A stretch of 64,000 nt of DNA, from contig CM043967.1 in NCBI GenBank assembly GCA_014529385.2, positions 83,642,278 to 83,706,277 of the forward strand. The letters run 5' to 3'. Made by a program: the position numbers and the translations under genes. Of the stretch, positions 1 through 11,226 are shown one piece after another. This DNA comes from Adiantum capillus-veneris (taxonomy: Eukaryota > Streptophyta > Polypodiopsida > Polypodiales > Pteridaceae). The notes below the pieces were generated by a model, which was given only the letters and a program-made list of their open reading frames with translations, was not told the DNA's origin and searched no databases. Positions within the stretch are counted from its first letter, which is position 1, and each line of letters starts with the position of its first letter.

Positions 1-1600
1 CATCGTAACCATTTATCTTTTGAGATCCTCTGATTACTTTTATGTCTGATCTTCTTCATCGGGGACTTCTTTGTTCCTGTGCAATCATGTTGTGAGTGTT
101 GTCTGCAGCTTTGTCATTGTAGGCCATTCTTTGACTCGCCATTGAGGAGAAGTATGCTATGATCTGAAATTGGTGCTCCAATTCATTTGTCAATTGATTT
201 GAGTAGCATTTCCTTATTGTTGATGTAGAAGGAATATGTACAAGAGGATGGTGATATGTGTCTTTAGATTAGGGTCTAATTAAAACTTGGATGACCAAAG
301 GGAAAAACCCGGTGGGAAAAAAATGCCTTTGGTATACGCTCTTATTGAAGTTGAGCAGTTGAATGTGAAGTACATGTTCATGAAAGGTGAGTGCTTGGGT
401 GAAACACGGAAAGAGTGCCTAATGCAAGTGCCAATTATGGGACACTCTATATGCATACGAGAAATTTGTCAACAAAAGCATGCAATGTGAAAGAAGGAGA
501 TGATGGGTGCTCCGAGGAATAAATGTAGCACATGTGACATCAAAAGATGTCTCAATAGCTTCCACCTTTCCAAGTAGGGTTTTCGATGTAGAAGTTTCTC
601 CACTCGTATCTCACAGTTCTTAGTACGTGAGTGTCTTTTGGACCTTCTCCTTCACTTCACCAGACGTAAGTACTTAGACTTCGACTCTTTTGCTCACCTA
701 TACCACCATGAGCGACACAACGTAAATATGCTCAACTCTTCGAGCTTGAGCAGTACCTAGAATAGCTAAGACACTTAGAACACAGAGAATATTACTTGAA
801 GATTTGGGACTAACACCTCACTCATTTTGTGGCTTAGCTACTCGACTCTGACTTGTATGACTTGTCAGTTGGAAGTTTACACTGCTTTGTGACAAGTTCT
901 TCGGCTGTTATAGTGGCTGTTGAGACATACGTCGTGAAGTTTCATCGTTTCCTGTACCTTCTTCTCTTTGTAGTGCTCAGGCCTCTCGTCAGTCTTTTCT
1001 TCATGTGGACTATGGATTTTCTTTTTTCTTTTTTCTTTTTTCTTAATAATAAACAAAGAAAATCTTAAAACAACTTAACAAAAGAAAAATCATTCAAATA
1101 GAAATCTAAATGCTATGTACACTATACACATGTCCCTAGGGGCTCATATATGGATTTTGTCCCCATACTCCTCTGTAACACTATTATGAGGGCATATACT
1201 CTAAATTTTGTCAAAAAATTATCACAATAAAACGCAAAAATTCAATGCATCTCACAAAACATTGCCCTCTAATATTCATAATGTTAGGTTTGCATTCAGA
1301 ATGCCTCCCCCCTTCCTATTTGGAGTCATCCTTTACGACAGGGTATCGCAAAGGGTATGTGTTGTGCTTGGGCAATTAAAAGTTGTGCCTATGCAGGCCT
1401 TGTAATGTAGCCCTATTATGCATACACAGTCAATGCATGGAAAAGATTTATGTTGTGCAAGATGTGGGTATAATCAATTTGCTTATTGGCATTTGTTGGC
1501 GAGGCTTCCTATTCTAAGCAATGTAATGGTCTTTGAAGCTCCTGTATCGTTGCTTGATTGAAGCGACTTGCTCTCTTCTAACTGTACTGTAATCGTAGGA
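1..1600. other. Unassigned sequence at left edge
   Basis: I recognise no gene here. The short open frames (287-490, 853-1068, 1208-1405) show no motif or codon pattern that I would trust. A pyrimidine tract of repeated CTTTTTT at about 1018-1044 would read as a purine tract on the minus strand and could be a polypurine tract of the element to the right. No sequence resembling that element's LTR (9048-10011) follows it, so the 3' end of the element is not located. Confidence 0.4.
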
Positions 1601-1604
1601 AGAA

Positions 1605-1970
1605 TTATAAGAATTCAAGCGGCGATGCACTGACAACAGCTTTGTTGTTCTTCCTTGGGACCCATTTCTTTGCGATTATTGGCTGTTTTGTTGCTGGCTC
1701 TCGTTTGGGAACCCATACTTGCCCGTGCTTCGTTTGTGTTTGAAGAGACTTCTTTGGGATCCACCTTTTTGTTGTGTGAGTCAACAATGGTCTTTGCTTC
1801 AGCCCTTGTACGCTTGGTTGGTGACGGGATTTAGGCTTTGAAAGTTGATACTGTGGTTGTTTTGGAATCCAAATGAATTCTTGATTTTTTTTGTGCATGA
1901 ATCAACTTCTTTGGAGCCCAAACCTGAGTTGTGGAAGCTTGCGACTTTGTGATATTCTTACCCATTCGTG
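1605..1970 (-). pseudogene. C-terminal W-[VIA]-P-K repeat region
   Basis: Continuation of the protease polyprotein after the stop at 1981, in two frames. One frame gives QVWAPKK. After a poly-A slippage point near 1885 the frame opening at 1898 gives FIWIPK, RWIPKKS, VWVPKRE and KWVPRKN. With the copies before 1981, seven to eight W-x-P-K/R motifs are spaced about 15-40 residues apart in a basic, disordered context. The spacing and basic charge suggest a nucleic-acid or protein docking tail. I know of no assigned function. Confidence 0.55.
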
Positions 1971-1980
1971 CATGCTTTCC

Positions 1981-3345
1981 TTATTTTTGTTTTGGTGTTG
2001 GATCTTGTGATTTGTCATTAGAGATCTTTAACTTCTTGATCCATATCTGTTTTTTGCCGATCTGGCTTTTTGGTATCCAGATTTGTCGAGCTTTTTGGCT
2101 TTGACTTGTTGTCCTGTTCTTTTGACCTGTCATGGTTGTTGCTGAAGGGGTTGGTGATAGTGATGGCCTGAGTTGATGATAGGGGATGTCGTAAGATTCA
2201 TCACTATCGCTACTATCCTCAGCAAGGTTGACTTCTTGTACTTTCCCTTGATTTTTTGGCTTGTATTGGAAAGTTACTGTCTGTTTGCTCGTGGGTGGTA
2301 GTTTCTTGGAGGACTTTGGAATCCACTTTTGATGCACTTTATTCATGTAGCGATGACATTGATTCCCGGGTCGTTGATCTTCTTGAAGCTCAAAGTGTTC
2401 TACAGAGTCATAGAACTCGTCGTCTTCTTCATCTTTTGATTCTCCACATTTCTTTGTTTGCTCCTTATTTCGAGAGCTTGTTGATGTCTGGATTTCTTTG
2501 TTTTCCTGGATTACACTCACTGCAAAATAAGGAACGACATCATAGCCATTTTCATCACAAAACTTTGTTGTGGGAGCATCCTCCACGATGCACACGTCAA
2601 GAGTAGCCAAGATGTGTTCCCATCCAAAAGGCTCTAACTCTTCTTCAGGAAATGGTTCTGGGATATAGTCCCTATCCTCCATAGCTCGCACTAGGATACA
2701 TTCCTCACGTTTCAAGCTACCACATTGTGAAGCTCCACACATCCACAGTTCTTTAGGCTTACCTAACCAAGCTGGAAGTTTTGATCCTGCAACTGTGGCG
2801 GAATCAAACTCCTCAACCGGTGTTCTCGTCACATCCCTATAGCTATGGTCCCTCAAGTTTACCTTTGTTATGGTTTCCATATGTCTCAGGTATATATGGT
2901 CATAACCCCAATCTTGGACCATTTTCAATTGTCGCATGAATGGTCTTTCCAGAATGATTTCATAGTTGTTCTTCTTGCCAAAGTCAACAACAACAAAAGT
3001 GTGTTCATATGCAATGCCACAAGAAGTAACAATTACTTTTTCTAGCAGTCCTATGGGCTTTTCCTTGTGTCTGTCTGCAAGCTGTAGGGTCATTCGTGTG
3101 GATCTCAAGGCAGGTTTTCCCCATTTTTTCCAAACCTCTTTGGTTGCAATGGCCACACTAGCTCCACTGTCAAGGATTGCCATGGTTTGTACACCATTGA
3201 ATTCCACAGGAAGGGTGGTGTTTCCATCTTCTCCCTCGTAATACTCGCCTACCTTGTTTAATGGCGCTGACCTAGTATTTAGTTGAGGCATTTCAAGCTC
3301 TTTGATGCCTTCCTCGATTTGAGTCATTGGGGTTTTTACCCACAT
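1981..3345 (-). pseudogene. Retroviral-type aspartic protease with W-x-P-K repeat tail
   Basis: Residues about 45-150 form a pepsin-like retroelement protease. LPVEFNGVQTMAILDSGASV holds the catalytic D-S-G triplet, followed by YEIILERPFMRQLKM, the position of the usual I-L-G-R/D-x-F/W strand. The family cleaves the element's own Gag polyprotein. The C-terminal 250 residues are acidic and low in complexity, and then carry W-I-P-K motifs (KWIPKSSKK, RQIWIPKSQIGKK). No RT palm motif follows. The start is arbitrary because the frame is entered from the overlapping upstream frame. Confidence 0.75.
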
Positions 3346-5227
3346 TAGCCCACATGTTTGGTATTATTCTGAGCAACTCGGCTAACACTATTGTACAGGT
3401 GACTGGGGTAGATAGAATATCTACTAGCCCCTTTGAATCGATGGCCTTGTTGGGAAACAGTATCTGTGATGGGACTGCAACCACATCTGACTTGGTCTCG
3501 TACTCTCCCATGTAGGACGGTAGTGTTCTTAGCGAATGGGGTTGACTATCCATAGATTGTACAGATCCTTTGTCGCCCCAACACGATCTCACGTCTAGAT
3601 TCATTTGAGATCCAATCTCAAATTCCTCTATTGGTGGTAGAAACACTCCTCGTTCATCACCAGTCTTGTCTACTCGTCTTCTTAGGTCATCGGCTTCATT
3701 GGCCTCTCTGACTTGTTTCCACAATTTGTCAAGACCATCTATCTCTTTACAATCCTCAGGTATAGCTTGGTGAAATCCCTCGAAAGAGTTATCCGTGGTA
3801 TTCAGTACTATCCTTGGTTCTAATGCTGGGTCTTTGAGTTTTGGTATGTGCTCATGACTAGAATTTGGCTCTTTTAGTTCCTGGTTTGGTGGGATTGCTT
3901 GTGTAGGCATGACACGGATCACATCCTCAGGTTTTGCAACTGGTGGTTCTAGTAAAGATTGGGCTGTTTGAATCATTTTCCTGCACATTTCCAACCTTTG
4001 ATTTTCTAATTCCGCATAGGGATATGTCATCCACCTCTGTTCTTGGGTTTGGTTGCTTTTTAGCCTCCCATCATAGGCTTTCAAGAGGGCATCTAATGTC
4101 TCATTAACCTTTTCTGCCAACACAGATCCTCCTGAGCTAACACTTCTTGGTTTCTCATCCGTGGATGGTTCCTCTAGAGGTTTAACCATCTGTGTAAGAG
4201 AAGGTGCCTCCTTTTCCTCATGTTGTTTTATCTTCTCCTCAGCTTCGGTAAGCTTCTTAGCTAAGGATTTTTGCTCTCGTTCCCTGCGTGCTTTCATCCT
4301 AGTCTTTCTAGCTTTCCAACTATTTCGTTTGCTCTTAGTTTTCTGACTAGGTGCGTCTGTCTTTGGTCCATTATCTGTCTTTGGACTCGTGTCACTTTCC
4401 GTGTTCTTTGTCTCTGGATTCTCATCAGCTTTCTTTTGGGCTTGTGCTCTCGTAACCACTTGAACTGGTACAACATTTTCATTTTTGGAGCTACTAGGGA
4501 GCTGAACAATCCCTGATACATTTGTCGTGATTTTCCTCATTTGGTTTGGTTTTTTCGGGCAATCGGGGATCAAGCGAGTGATGCCACACTCAAGAAAATA
4601 GGCATTTACTTCAGTGATCTCCGTATGAGGACATTGTTTGACCAAGTGGTTGTCACGACTTTTGTGACAATCTGTCTCTAGTTGAGGAGATTCTTTTAGC
4701 ATTTCCTCTTGGCTATAAGCAAGATTTGACCTAGATAAGCCTCTATTTGCAATGAATCGCAATGTCCTTTCGTCCATTTCAAACCTTCTTTCTTTAGACT
4801 GAAACCCAGGAGGTGGAGGTTGTACCGGCCTCACCACTCCATGCGTTTCTCTCACATTTTGTTGCTCCGAAGGGTAGTACTCACTTTGGTTGCTATACCA
4901 CATTGTAGCTGGTACTGGCGTTGGTTTATTTGATGCTTTCATCATTGTTATGTATCTCATGTCTACCGGCATTCTAGCACCTGGCAGCGGAGTTTGTTGT
5001 CCTAAGACAAGCTGTGGCCTTAATACTCCTATTGGTCTTGGTGCATTCCCCGTAATGTATCTAGGTGGAGTAGGTGCTTCTGGAACAGGTTGTACATACC
5101 TCTCCCTAGCATTTTTCATGCTATAATAGCACTCTTCCCCCGTATGGTTCATCCATTTTCTCTCAATTTCACACCACTTCGGCTCTCCCGAATCAGACCT
5201 TACAAGAGGAATCAACCTCTTGATCAA
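3293..5227 (-). pseudogene. Gag-protease spacer polyprotein region
   Basis: A 644-codon open frame entered by frameshift from gag; its first codon is TTG, so it is not an independent start. The N-terminal third is rich in Pro and Gln. The middle (about residues 250-330) is strongly basic and then Lys/Glu-rich (ARKTRMKARREREQ, AEEKIKQHEEKEAP), a likely coiled coil. Near the C-terminus VTCTIVLAELLRIIPNMW matches the short conserved segment that precedes the protease in many plant gypsy elements. It overlaps the protease frame by about 50 bases in another frame. No catalytic motif is seen. It is probably a continuation of the gag polyprotein carrying the nucleic-acid-binding part. Confidence 0.65.
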
Positions 5228-6363
5228 GTCGTGATAAGCTTTTCTTGATCAATAGGTGCCGTTGGCTTGGCAATGGACTCACTTATCTGTGAAACATTGT
5301 GTTGAGAGGATGTGTCATCTCCTTGACTCTTTAAGTCCTTTTCTTTGTATGCCTCATAGTTATCCACTAGATAAAGAGCTTCTTTGATCAACTCGTTTAG
5401 CGTCATCCTCCTCATCATATGCAGATCCTTCTGAAGGCCCGCAAGTCTCATTCCCTGGATAAAGATCAGCATCAGTCGTGCTTGCGTAGGTAATTCCTCT
5501 CTCGAATAGAGCTTAATATATCTCTTGAGCCGTAATGATGCTTTGCGTACTGATTCATCCTCTTTCTGTTTGAATCTATGGATTTGCGAGACCATGTTGT
5601 GAGCAATGCCTTTTGGCTATAATTCTTCAATAAACTCCTCAAACAGCTCATCTAGGGTCTCAAAATCCCTTTTTTCCACCGAGTCGAACCATGTAGCTGC
5701 ATCATCTTCTAGAGTCAATCCAAATCCCGCAAACTGTGTCGCAAAATCTGAAACTTCCTCTGCTCTAATCACTCTTCTAAAAGCCGCTACGTGATCTCTT
5801 GGATCTTTATCTCCGGAGTATTTTCTGTTTACCCATTTCTGGACTTGGGATGGTCTAACTCGTCGATTGTCTACAAGTCTAACCAGAGACTCTCCCAATC
5901 CTTCTCTCATTATCGCTCTTGAAGGGAATCCTGGTGGCTCTCTTCTTGGAATTCCTATAGGTATTCTCGTGTTTGGTGGAGGCATTTGTGGTCCTTCATT
6001 GACCAAATATCCTCCTCTTTCTAGAACAGTGTGTGAATTTGTGCTTTCTACAACTCTGTATTCTCGTCCATACTTGTCGACAACTATAGATCTACATTGA
6101 CAGTCGACTCCGTATGTGTAGACATATAAGAGCTTGTAATCCGTTATCTCTTCTAGGTATGGATCTGAGCACCTATAAAGATTGACCTCATTGTCGTCAA
6201 TGTATCTATATAGTCCTTCACTCTCATGACCAATCATCCAAACTCTCTCAACAAGATGGGTCTTTATCAATTGCAAGTTTGGAAGATCCATTGTGGGAGG
6301 ATATTCCTCTATCGTCGGGATCTCCACGCTTGTGTAAGCTGCGTTTGAATCTAGGGTAGACAT
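5224..6363 (-). pseudogene. gag: Retrotransposon gag, N-terminal part, one in-frame stop
   Basis: The frame opens with ATG at 6363 (MSTLDSNAAYTSV). After about 150 residues of unrecognised sequence it shows a retrotransposon gag core: RDHVAAFRRVIRAEEV, then DDAATWFDSV and LDELFEEFIEEL. A TAG at 5617-5619 interrupts it, and the same frame continues as PKGIAHNMVSQIHRFKQ to 5224. The second part is typical of the gag capsid C-terminus (KQKEDESVRKASLRLKRY, then QGMRLAGLQKDLHMMRRM). The TAG most likely replaced CAG (Gln). At 5224 the frame closes with TGA overlapping the next frame by four bases, so a frameshift separates gag from the downstream region. The product would be the capsid/nucleocapsid precursor. 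No CCHC knuckle was found. Confidence 0.8.
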
Positions 6364-6779
6364 GATTTCTGGGCTTAAGAGCTTTTTCTTGGTTCAAGTA
6401 GACTTAGTCCACTGTGTTCAAGTGCTTTGGTTAGGAAAAAGTCGAAACTATGTCCAAAACCGCAACCGTTTCGTCACAATTCTCGCAAATTGTTGCTTTT
6501 AGACACCCCTGACTTCCGGATGAATTTTGAGGCCTCAAACGATGTTTTTTTCCAAAGTTGAACTAAATGGTTTCCACTGGCATGCATTTAGTTCAAGTTT
6601 TGCTCGAAGATCTGTAGGGCCGCTCTCAGGCTACGTTTTGATATAAAAACTTTTCCGATCCGATACTGTTTGTGAAAGTTATGGCCAAAACAGTGAAATG
6701 CAGTTTAGAATGGAAGAAGACTTGGGATCTCTGTGACACTGTGAACACTTCTATATGGTCAAAAGTACAGATGGACCCT

Positions 6780-8510
6780 AAATCTGGCCTGGAGACATCC
6801 TACGCGTAGGATGTCTATATACTCAGAATTTAACAAAATTTGGTCCAGAGACTCCCCTTGAGTCCAGCAACACAATGGTATGCTCAGAATTTCAATTGGA
6901 CCTAAAAATGGCCTTGAGACATCCTACGCATAGGATGTCTTTTTGCTCAGAATGACTTCAAATTTTCACCTCAGCTTCTCCTTGATGTGCTGATTACAGT
7001 GGTGTGCTCATAGGTTGGTTTGGAGTCCTAAATCAAGCTAGAGACATCCTACGCATAGGATGTCTTTTTGCTCTGTTTCAGCTCAAACTTGCACTGTAGC
7101 TTCCCCTTGATGTGTTAAACTCACAGCTATTTTTACTTTTTGATTCTGACACCTATAGGTTGGTCAAATGATCAAGAACTTGTTCCAAAATCCTGATGTC
7201 TGTTCTGATGAATTCCCAAGTCAACTCAACTCAAAATTGGACCAAAATTGACTAGGAGGCTTGCCTAAGGCTATATGACAGCATGGTATGGTCAAAGTAG
7301 AATTTTGGTCTCAAAATCATGCAGGAGACATCCTACGCGTAGGATGTCTTTTTGCTCAGAATGAACCCAAATTTGAACTACAGACTCTCCTTAAGGTGCT
7401 GATCACTCTGGTATGCTCAAAATTAAGTTTGGAGTGCAAAATCACACATATGACATCCTACGCGTAGGATGTCTTTTTGGCCTGTTTGACCCCAGACTTT
7501 TCCCACAGCTTCCCTTTGATGTCAGCAATCGAGTGGTATGCTTAGAATTTGGTTTGGATGTCAAAAGTCCCAAATTTTAGCTGTTTATGTCTTTTTCAGT
7601 CAAAATGCTAAAGTCCGCTCAATCTTCCCTTTCACTGACCCAAATGAGATGAAATATATCCCATGCACTCAAAACATCATGTATAACATGCACATGAAGT
7701 CACGCTATGGTTTGGTCTCAAAAATTATGCCTTGGGCACAATTTGGGTAGGCTGTCTAGCCATTCTCATCTTTTGGTCTTGATCTGTCAAAATTTGGTCA
7801 AATTTCCACTTTCCAGGTGAAAATAGGGTAAAACCTACCTTCTAAACACATTGGTAACCTTAGATTTTCAAAAAAGTGCCCAGATCACCCTGTAGACATA
7901 CTACACGTAGGATGTCTACTGCTGATTTTTTGAGACTGAAGTGTCCCTGATGCTTCCTTATGCTCTCAGCAAGTGCAAGTATGCTTCACAATTGCAAAAA
8001 CATGCAAAAATCACTCATTTTAATCCTTTTCTGAAATTTTGCGTTTTCTGACTCCGCCTTTTGGCTTTTGGTCAACAAAAATAGGGAAAAACACCCAAGT
8101 CAATATGTTACTAGGGTAAAACCTACCCTCTGAACCCACTGGTAACCTCAGTTTTCCCAAATTCCCTGCCAAAAATGCCCTGGAGACATCCTACGCGTAG
8201 GATGTCTACTGATGAAATTTTTTGCAGAATTTATCCACAGGCATCCCCAGGTCTTGAGCACTACTTTTCAAGCATTTCTACCAGTTTTTATGCAAAATTG
8301 TGCTCAAAATCTTAAGTTTCTTGTTTTCGCGTTTTTGACACTCTGTCTTTGGTCTTTTGGGTGTCAAGAGTTGGTCAAAACTCTAGTTTCAATGTATACT
8401 TAGGGTAAACCCCCCCCCCCCCCCCTCTGAACACACTTGTGCAGTCAGAATTTTCAAATTTGGTCTCCAGAACCCCCTTGAGACATCCCACACGTAGGAT
8501 GTCTATGTTT
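6780..8510. repeat. Palindrome-centred tandem array in the retroelement leader
   Basis: Eight copies of a 24-bp dyad lie at 6793-6816, 6917-6940, 7042-7065, 7326-7349, 7451-7474, 7894-7917, 8184-8207 and 8481-8504. The half-site is AGACATCCTACG, followed by its exact reverse complement. Copies at 6793, 7326 and 8184 are perfect palindromes and the others differ at one to a few bases. The left copies sit in degenerate units of about 125 bp. The right three sit in a different unit of about 290-300 bp that also repeats a segment near GGGTAAAACCTACC (about 7825, 8115, 8400). The array lies between the primer site and the gag start, so it would be part of the transcribed leader. Confidence 0.85.
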
Positions 8511-9028
8511 ACAGAATTGCAGGTTTTCTTCATAGAACCCTTGCAAATGCTCTTTTATATGCACATCATCAGTCAGTCATACAAAAATATCCACAAAAGA
8601 TTGTTTAATGCATTTTTACCCTCAAAAGCACACTTTTCCGTGATTTCAAATGCAATCAAGCAATTAAGCAAATAATTCAGTGTTGAATAGCTCTAGATCA
8701 GAATCGGATCACTTACCTAAAGCTACTCCTACAAATCATATGGGGTTTTGCATCTATGAGTAGAAAAACGCTCCACTGCCACACACGGACTAGTAAACGC
8801 TTTTATCACCTCACAAATCACTCGACCACCAACAACTACTCTAATCCACAGATCCTAACTAAACCTATCTAACCGCAGACCCTTGGCAAGACACACGCTT
8901 CCTGGCTATCCACTTGATCGCGGAATATCCTCTTCCGGATCCACTTAAGAAAAATGATTTCTTTAGCCGAAACTAAATCAAGCAACCATCACACGAGTGT
9001 TAGTAGGAAACCTACTTAGGTCATTGTG

Positions 9029-9046
9029 TCCCCGGTAGCGGCGCCA
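9029..9046 (-). other. Primer-binding site, tRNA-Asp type
   Basis: The minus strand reads TGGCGCCGCTACCGGGGA, directly inside the LTR end. Plant tRNA-Asp has a 3' end complementary to TGGCGCCGTTGCCGGGGA, so 16 of 18 positions agree. This type of primer is well known in plant Ty3/gypsy elements of the Athila/Tat group. Confidence 0.8.
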
Positions 9047-9047
9047 A

Positions 9048-10011
9048 TGTTCGACGGGGGAGACTCACACACCCATGAAGTGCATGCAAACACTACCTAG
9101 ATCAACATAATGTCAATCGAGGACACTGATGACACGATAGGCACACGGAGGAAATCTCTTAAGCTTGTCTGGCTGGGACCATCCTACACATACAACACTC
9201 AGGAAGGCCAACTAAAACACAATCAAGAACCTCACTGCTCTCAACTACACCACCTAGCCACATACACACATACGAAAGGTAACTCACCTAATCATGCCAG
9301 ATTCGTACGAAACTTAAGGAACACCATCCCCTCACTAGGATACACCTGTCCCTAAGCTTCTACACTCAAAACCCTCACTCTAAACCTGTATGCGGAAAAC
9401 GCGTAGGATGACAGAGCTGAATTTGAAAAGTGACCGAAACTGAAATTTATGAGTACCTATGCGTAGCTTATGTCGCCATGATTCTATAGACTACTAGCAC
9501 GCAGAAAACAGACATCGTTTGATACACTTACGGCCACAAATAGCTCATAGATGCGTCGGCGTGTGCGCTTCGTCTCGCGTGGAATGCTTGGCGTTGTCAC
9601 GTAGCTCTCCTCGAGCCTACCGCAATGGTGCAGTCGGATCTCCAATGTGTTGAGCGAGCCAGGCGTAGCGGGAGGATGAAGCTCACACTCACTCTCTTTC
9701 TCTCTCACACACAGTAGACGAAAGCGCTAAGTTTGCTTATGATAAAAGTCTTCTTTACAAAATGACCTAGGTACCTTATATACTAAGGCTACCTTAGGTT
9801 TAACCAAAAATGGGGTTGAAAGGGTCAAATGGCTTTGTATTTACAATCTGGAAGTGCCATTGCACCCCGGCTTCTGAAACTAGAATAACTACTCATTACA
9901 AATGACATTTATAGCCATAATCCGCAGCATTTCATAACTCGCAAAAGATACGACTTTGGTACGAAACTTGAGTTATGTTGTGTTGTTGACCCAACGGTCA
10001 ACACCCCAACA
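9048..10011 (-). repeat. 5' LTR of the minus-strand gag-pro element
   Basis: On the minus strand this interval begins TGTTGGGGTGTTGACC and ends CCCCGTCGAACA, so it has TG...CA ends, and it is followed after one base by the primer-binding site. A TATA box (TATATAAGG, minus, 9782-9775) fits a U3 promoter. The right boundary is inferred from the TGTTGGGG start. The left boundary is fixed well by the PBS. No second copy is in the window to confirm the length. Confidence 0.68.
9775..9782 (-). promoter_or_regulatory. TATA box in the LTR
   Basis: The minus strand reads AGTATATAAGGTACC, a good plant TATA element about 230 bases inside the LTR. This places transcription start near 9745 and supports the assigned orientation. 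Confidence 0.5.
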
Positions 10012-11151
10012 TAGTAGTACACTTCTACATCAATAGTTGACCATTTGGCAAGGGTCGAGGGGGTCCCAAGTAGAAAAACTAGGTTTTTGGCAGATACCAA
10101 AATTGGATTCTGACTCCACAGACAGCTTACATACGAGGTCTATACACAATGTATATGATTGGTTTCATAAAATCAATCAAGCCAAGCCCTCAAAAAGAAG
10201 AAAATAGCTCAAAGGCTATAAAACATCAAATTTGACATACGAGGGTCAAACTGACTCCAAATGCATGGGACAAAATTGGATGAGTTTCTTAAGGACTATG
10301 TAGTGGACAAGTCCGTAGCCTCAAAAGTGACTAACCAACTCTACAGGAGGCCATGTAGTCACAAAAATCGGTGATTTCAGAGTCGACAAAGCATGAAGTG
10401 ATGCCGGCAAGACCAAATTTTACCAAATTCAATTTAGAACTTGTTTTAGACATATAGAATATGTTTAGGTTAAAAAAATTAAGTTTTGCATGAAAAAGTT
10501 GATTGTTGTAAATAATCGCGATTATTTACTTTTACAATATTTTGGCTTGAAATTGGTATCATCACCTCACCTATCACTTGTACACACCTATTACATGCCA
10601 AATTTCAAGTATGAACCAAAATGATCAATTATAATTTGGGAAATTGGCAAAAAAATGCAAAGAAGTCCTTGCAAACCAATTTTTTAGTTATGAGTCACAT
10701 TTTTTTATCAAAATCATCTCATATCACATATACAGGGTCAACACCATGCCTAGAACCAAGTTGCACCAAAAAATGTTCATTTTGATGAAAAAGTAAATAA
10801 TCACGATTATTTACTTTTTTGCCAAGATGGGGGAAAATTGCAACTTTGCCATCATGGGACCAAAGTACATGATGTCCTAAGCCCACTAACCAAGTTTGAA
10901 CAAATTTGGAGCTCAAAATCTAAAAATTCCTTTACATCTACTGTTTCAGAGACCTAAAGCTTAAATCTGGTACCATTCTCACCATGTGCACTCAAATGAG
11001 CCCATATTTCACTCAGAGTACTACTTAATATATACTTCAAGCCTATGGTGCCAAATTTACAAAAAGTTGACAAAATTACTCAGTTGTAAATAATCACGAT
11101 TATTTACTTTTGTTGCAATTTTTTGTTTGGACTTCATGATTTTGATCTTTA

Positions 11152-11183
11152 CATGTTTGTATGCATCTATGCATACAAACATG
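11152..11183. repeat. Perfect hairpin 1 (15-bp stem, CT loop)
   Basis: CATGTTTGTATGCAT, then CT, then its exact reverse complement. A cruciform or RNA hairpin is possible. It abuts hairpin 2 and shares with it the apex ATGCAT-CT-ATGCAT. Confidence 0.85.
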
Positions 11184-11184
11184 C

Positions 11185-11226
11185 ATCAATTTTTGAACAT
11201 GCATCTATGCATGTTCAAAAATTGAT
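11185..11226. repeat. Perfect hairpin 2 (20-bp stem, CT loop)
   Basis: ATCAATTTTTGAACATGCAT, then CT, then its exact reverse complement, ending one base before the open frame at 11227. No mismatch in 20 pairs. The sequence is not low-complexity, so chance is unlikely. Confidence 0.88.

Larger units (their letters stand above)
1605..10011 (-). mobile_element. Gag-protease LTR retroelement with tRNA-Asp PBS and 2.7 kb leader (left end open)
   Basis: Read on the minus strand the order is LTR (10011-9048), primer-binding site (9046-9029), a 2.7 kb noncoding leader, gag from 6363, a spacer region, an aspartic protease near 3250-2850, and a tail of W-x-P-K motifs to 1605. No reverse transcriptase, RNase H or integrase motif appears in the 1.6 kb left of the tail. 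The element is therefore either a non-autonomous gag-pro type (as known for TR-GAG-like elements) or broken at the left. A Ty3/gypsy origin is inferred from the gag and protease style and from a tRNA-Asp primer, common in Athila/Ogre-type plant elements. Coding frames are interrupted by one in-frame TAG and several frameshifts, so this copy is defective. Confidence 0.7.
10012..11226. other. Noncoding region with AT palindromes and two hairpins
   Basis: No convincing ORF. The stretch is AT-rich and holds three copies of a dyad with half-site GTAAATAATCG: 10508-10529 (perfect, 22 bp), 10791-10816 and 11086-11107 (one central mismatch each), spaced 284-294 bp. A diverged fourth copy sits at 15287-15309, beyond the element ORF that starts at 11227. 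This suggests leader or untranslated sequence of that element. Confidence 0.6.

Noticed and set aside
1018-1044. Polypurine tract defining the 3' LTR of the minus-strand gag-pro element
   Set aside because: No sequence matching the 5' LTR (9048-10011) follows it, so the assignment cannot be supported.
6780-8510. CRISPR array interpretation of the palindromic repeats
   Set aside because: Spacers are themselves repeated and of variable length, and the context is a plant retroelement leader.
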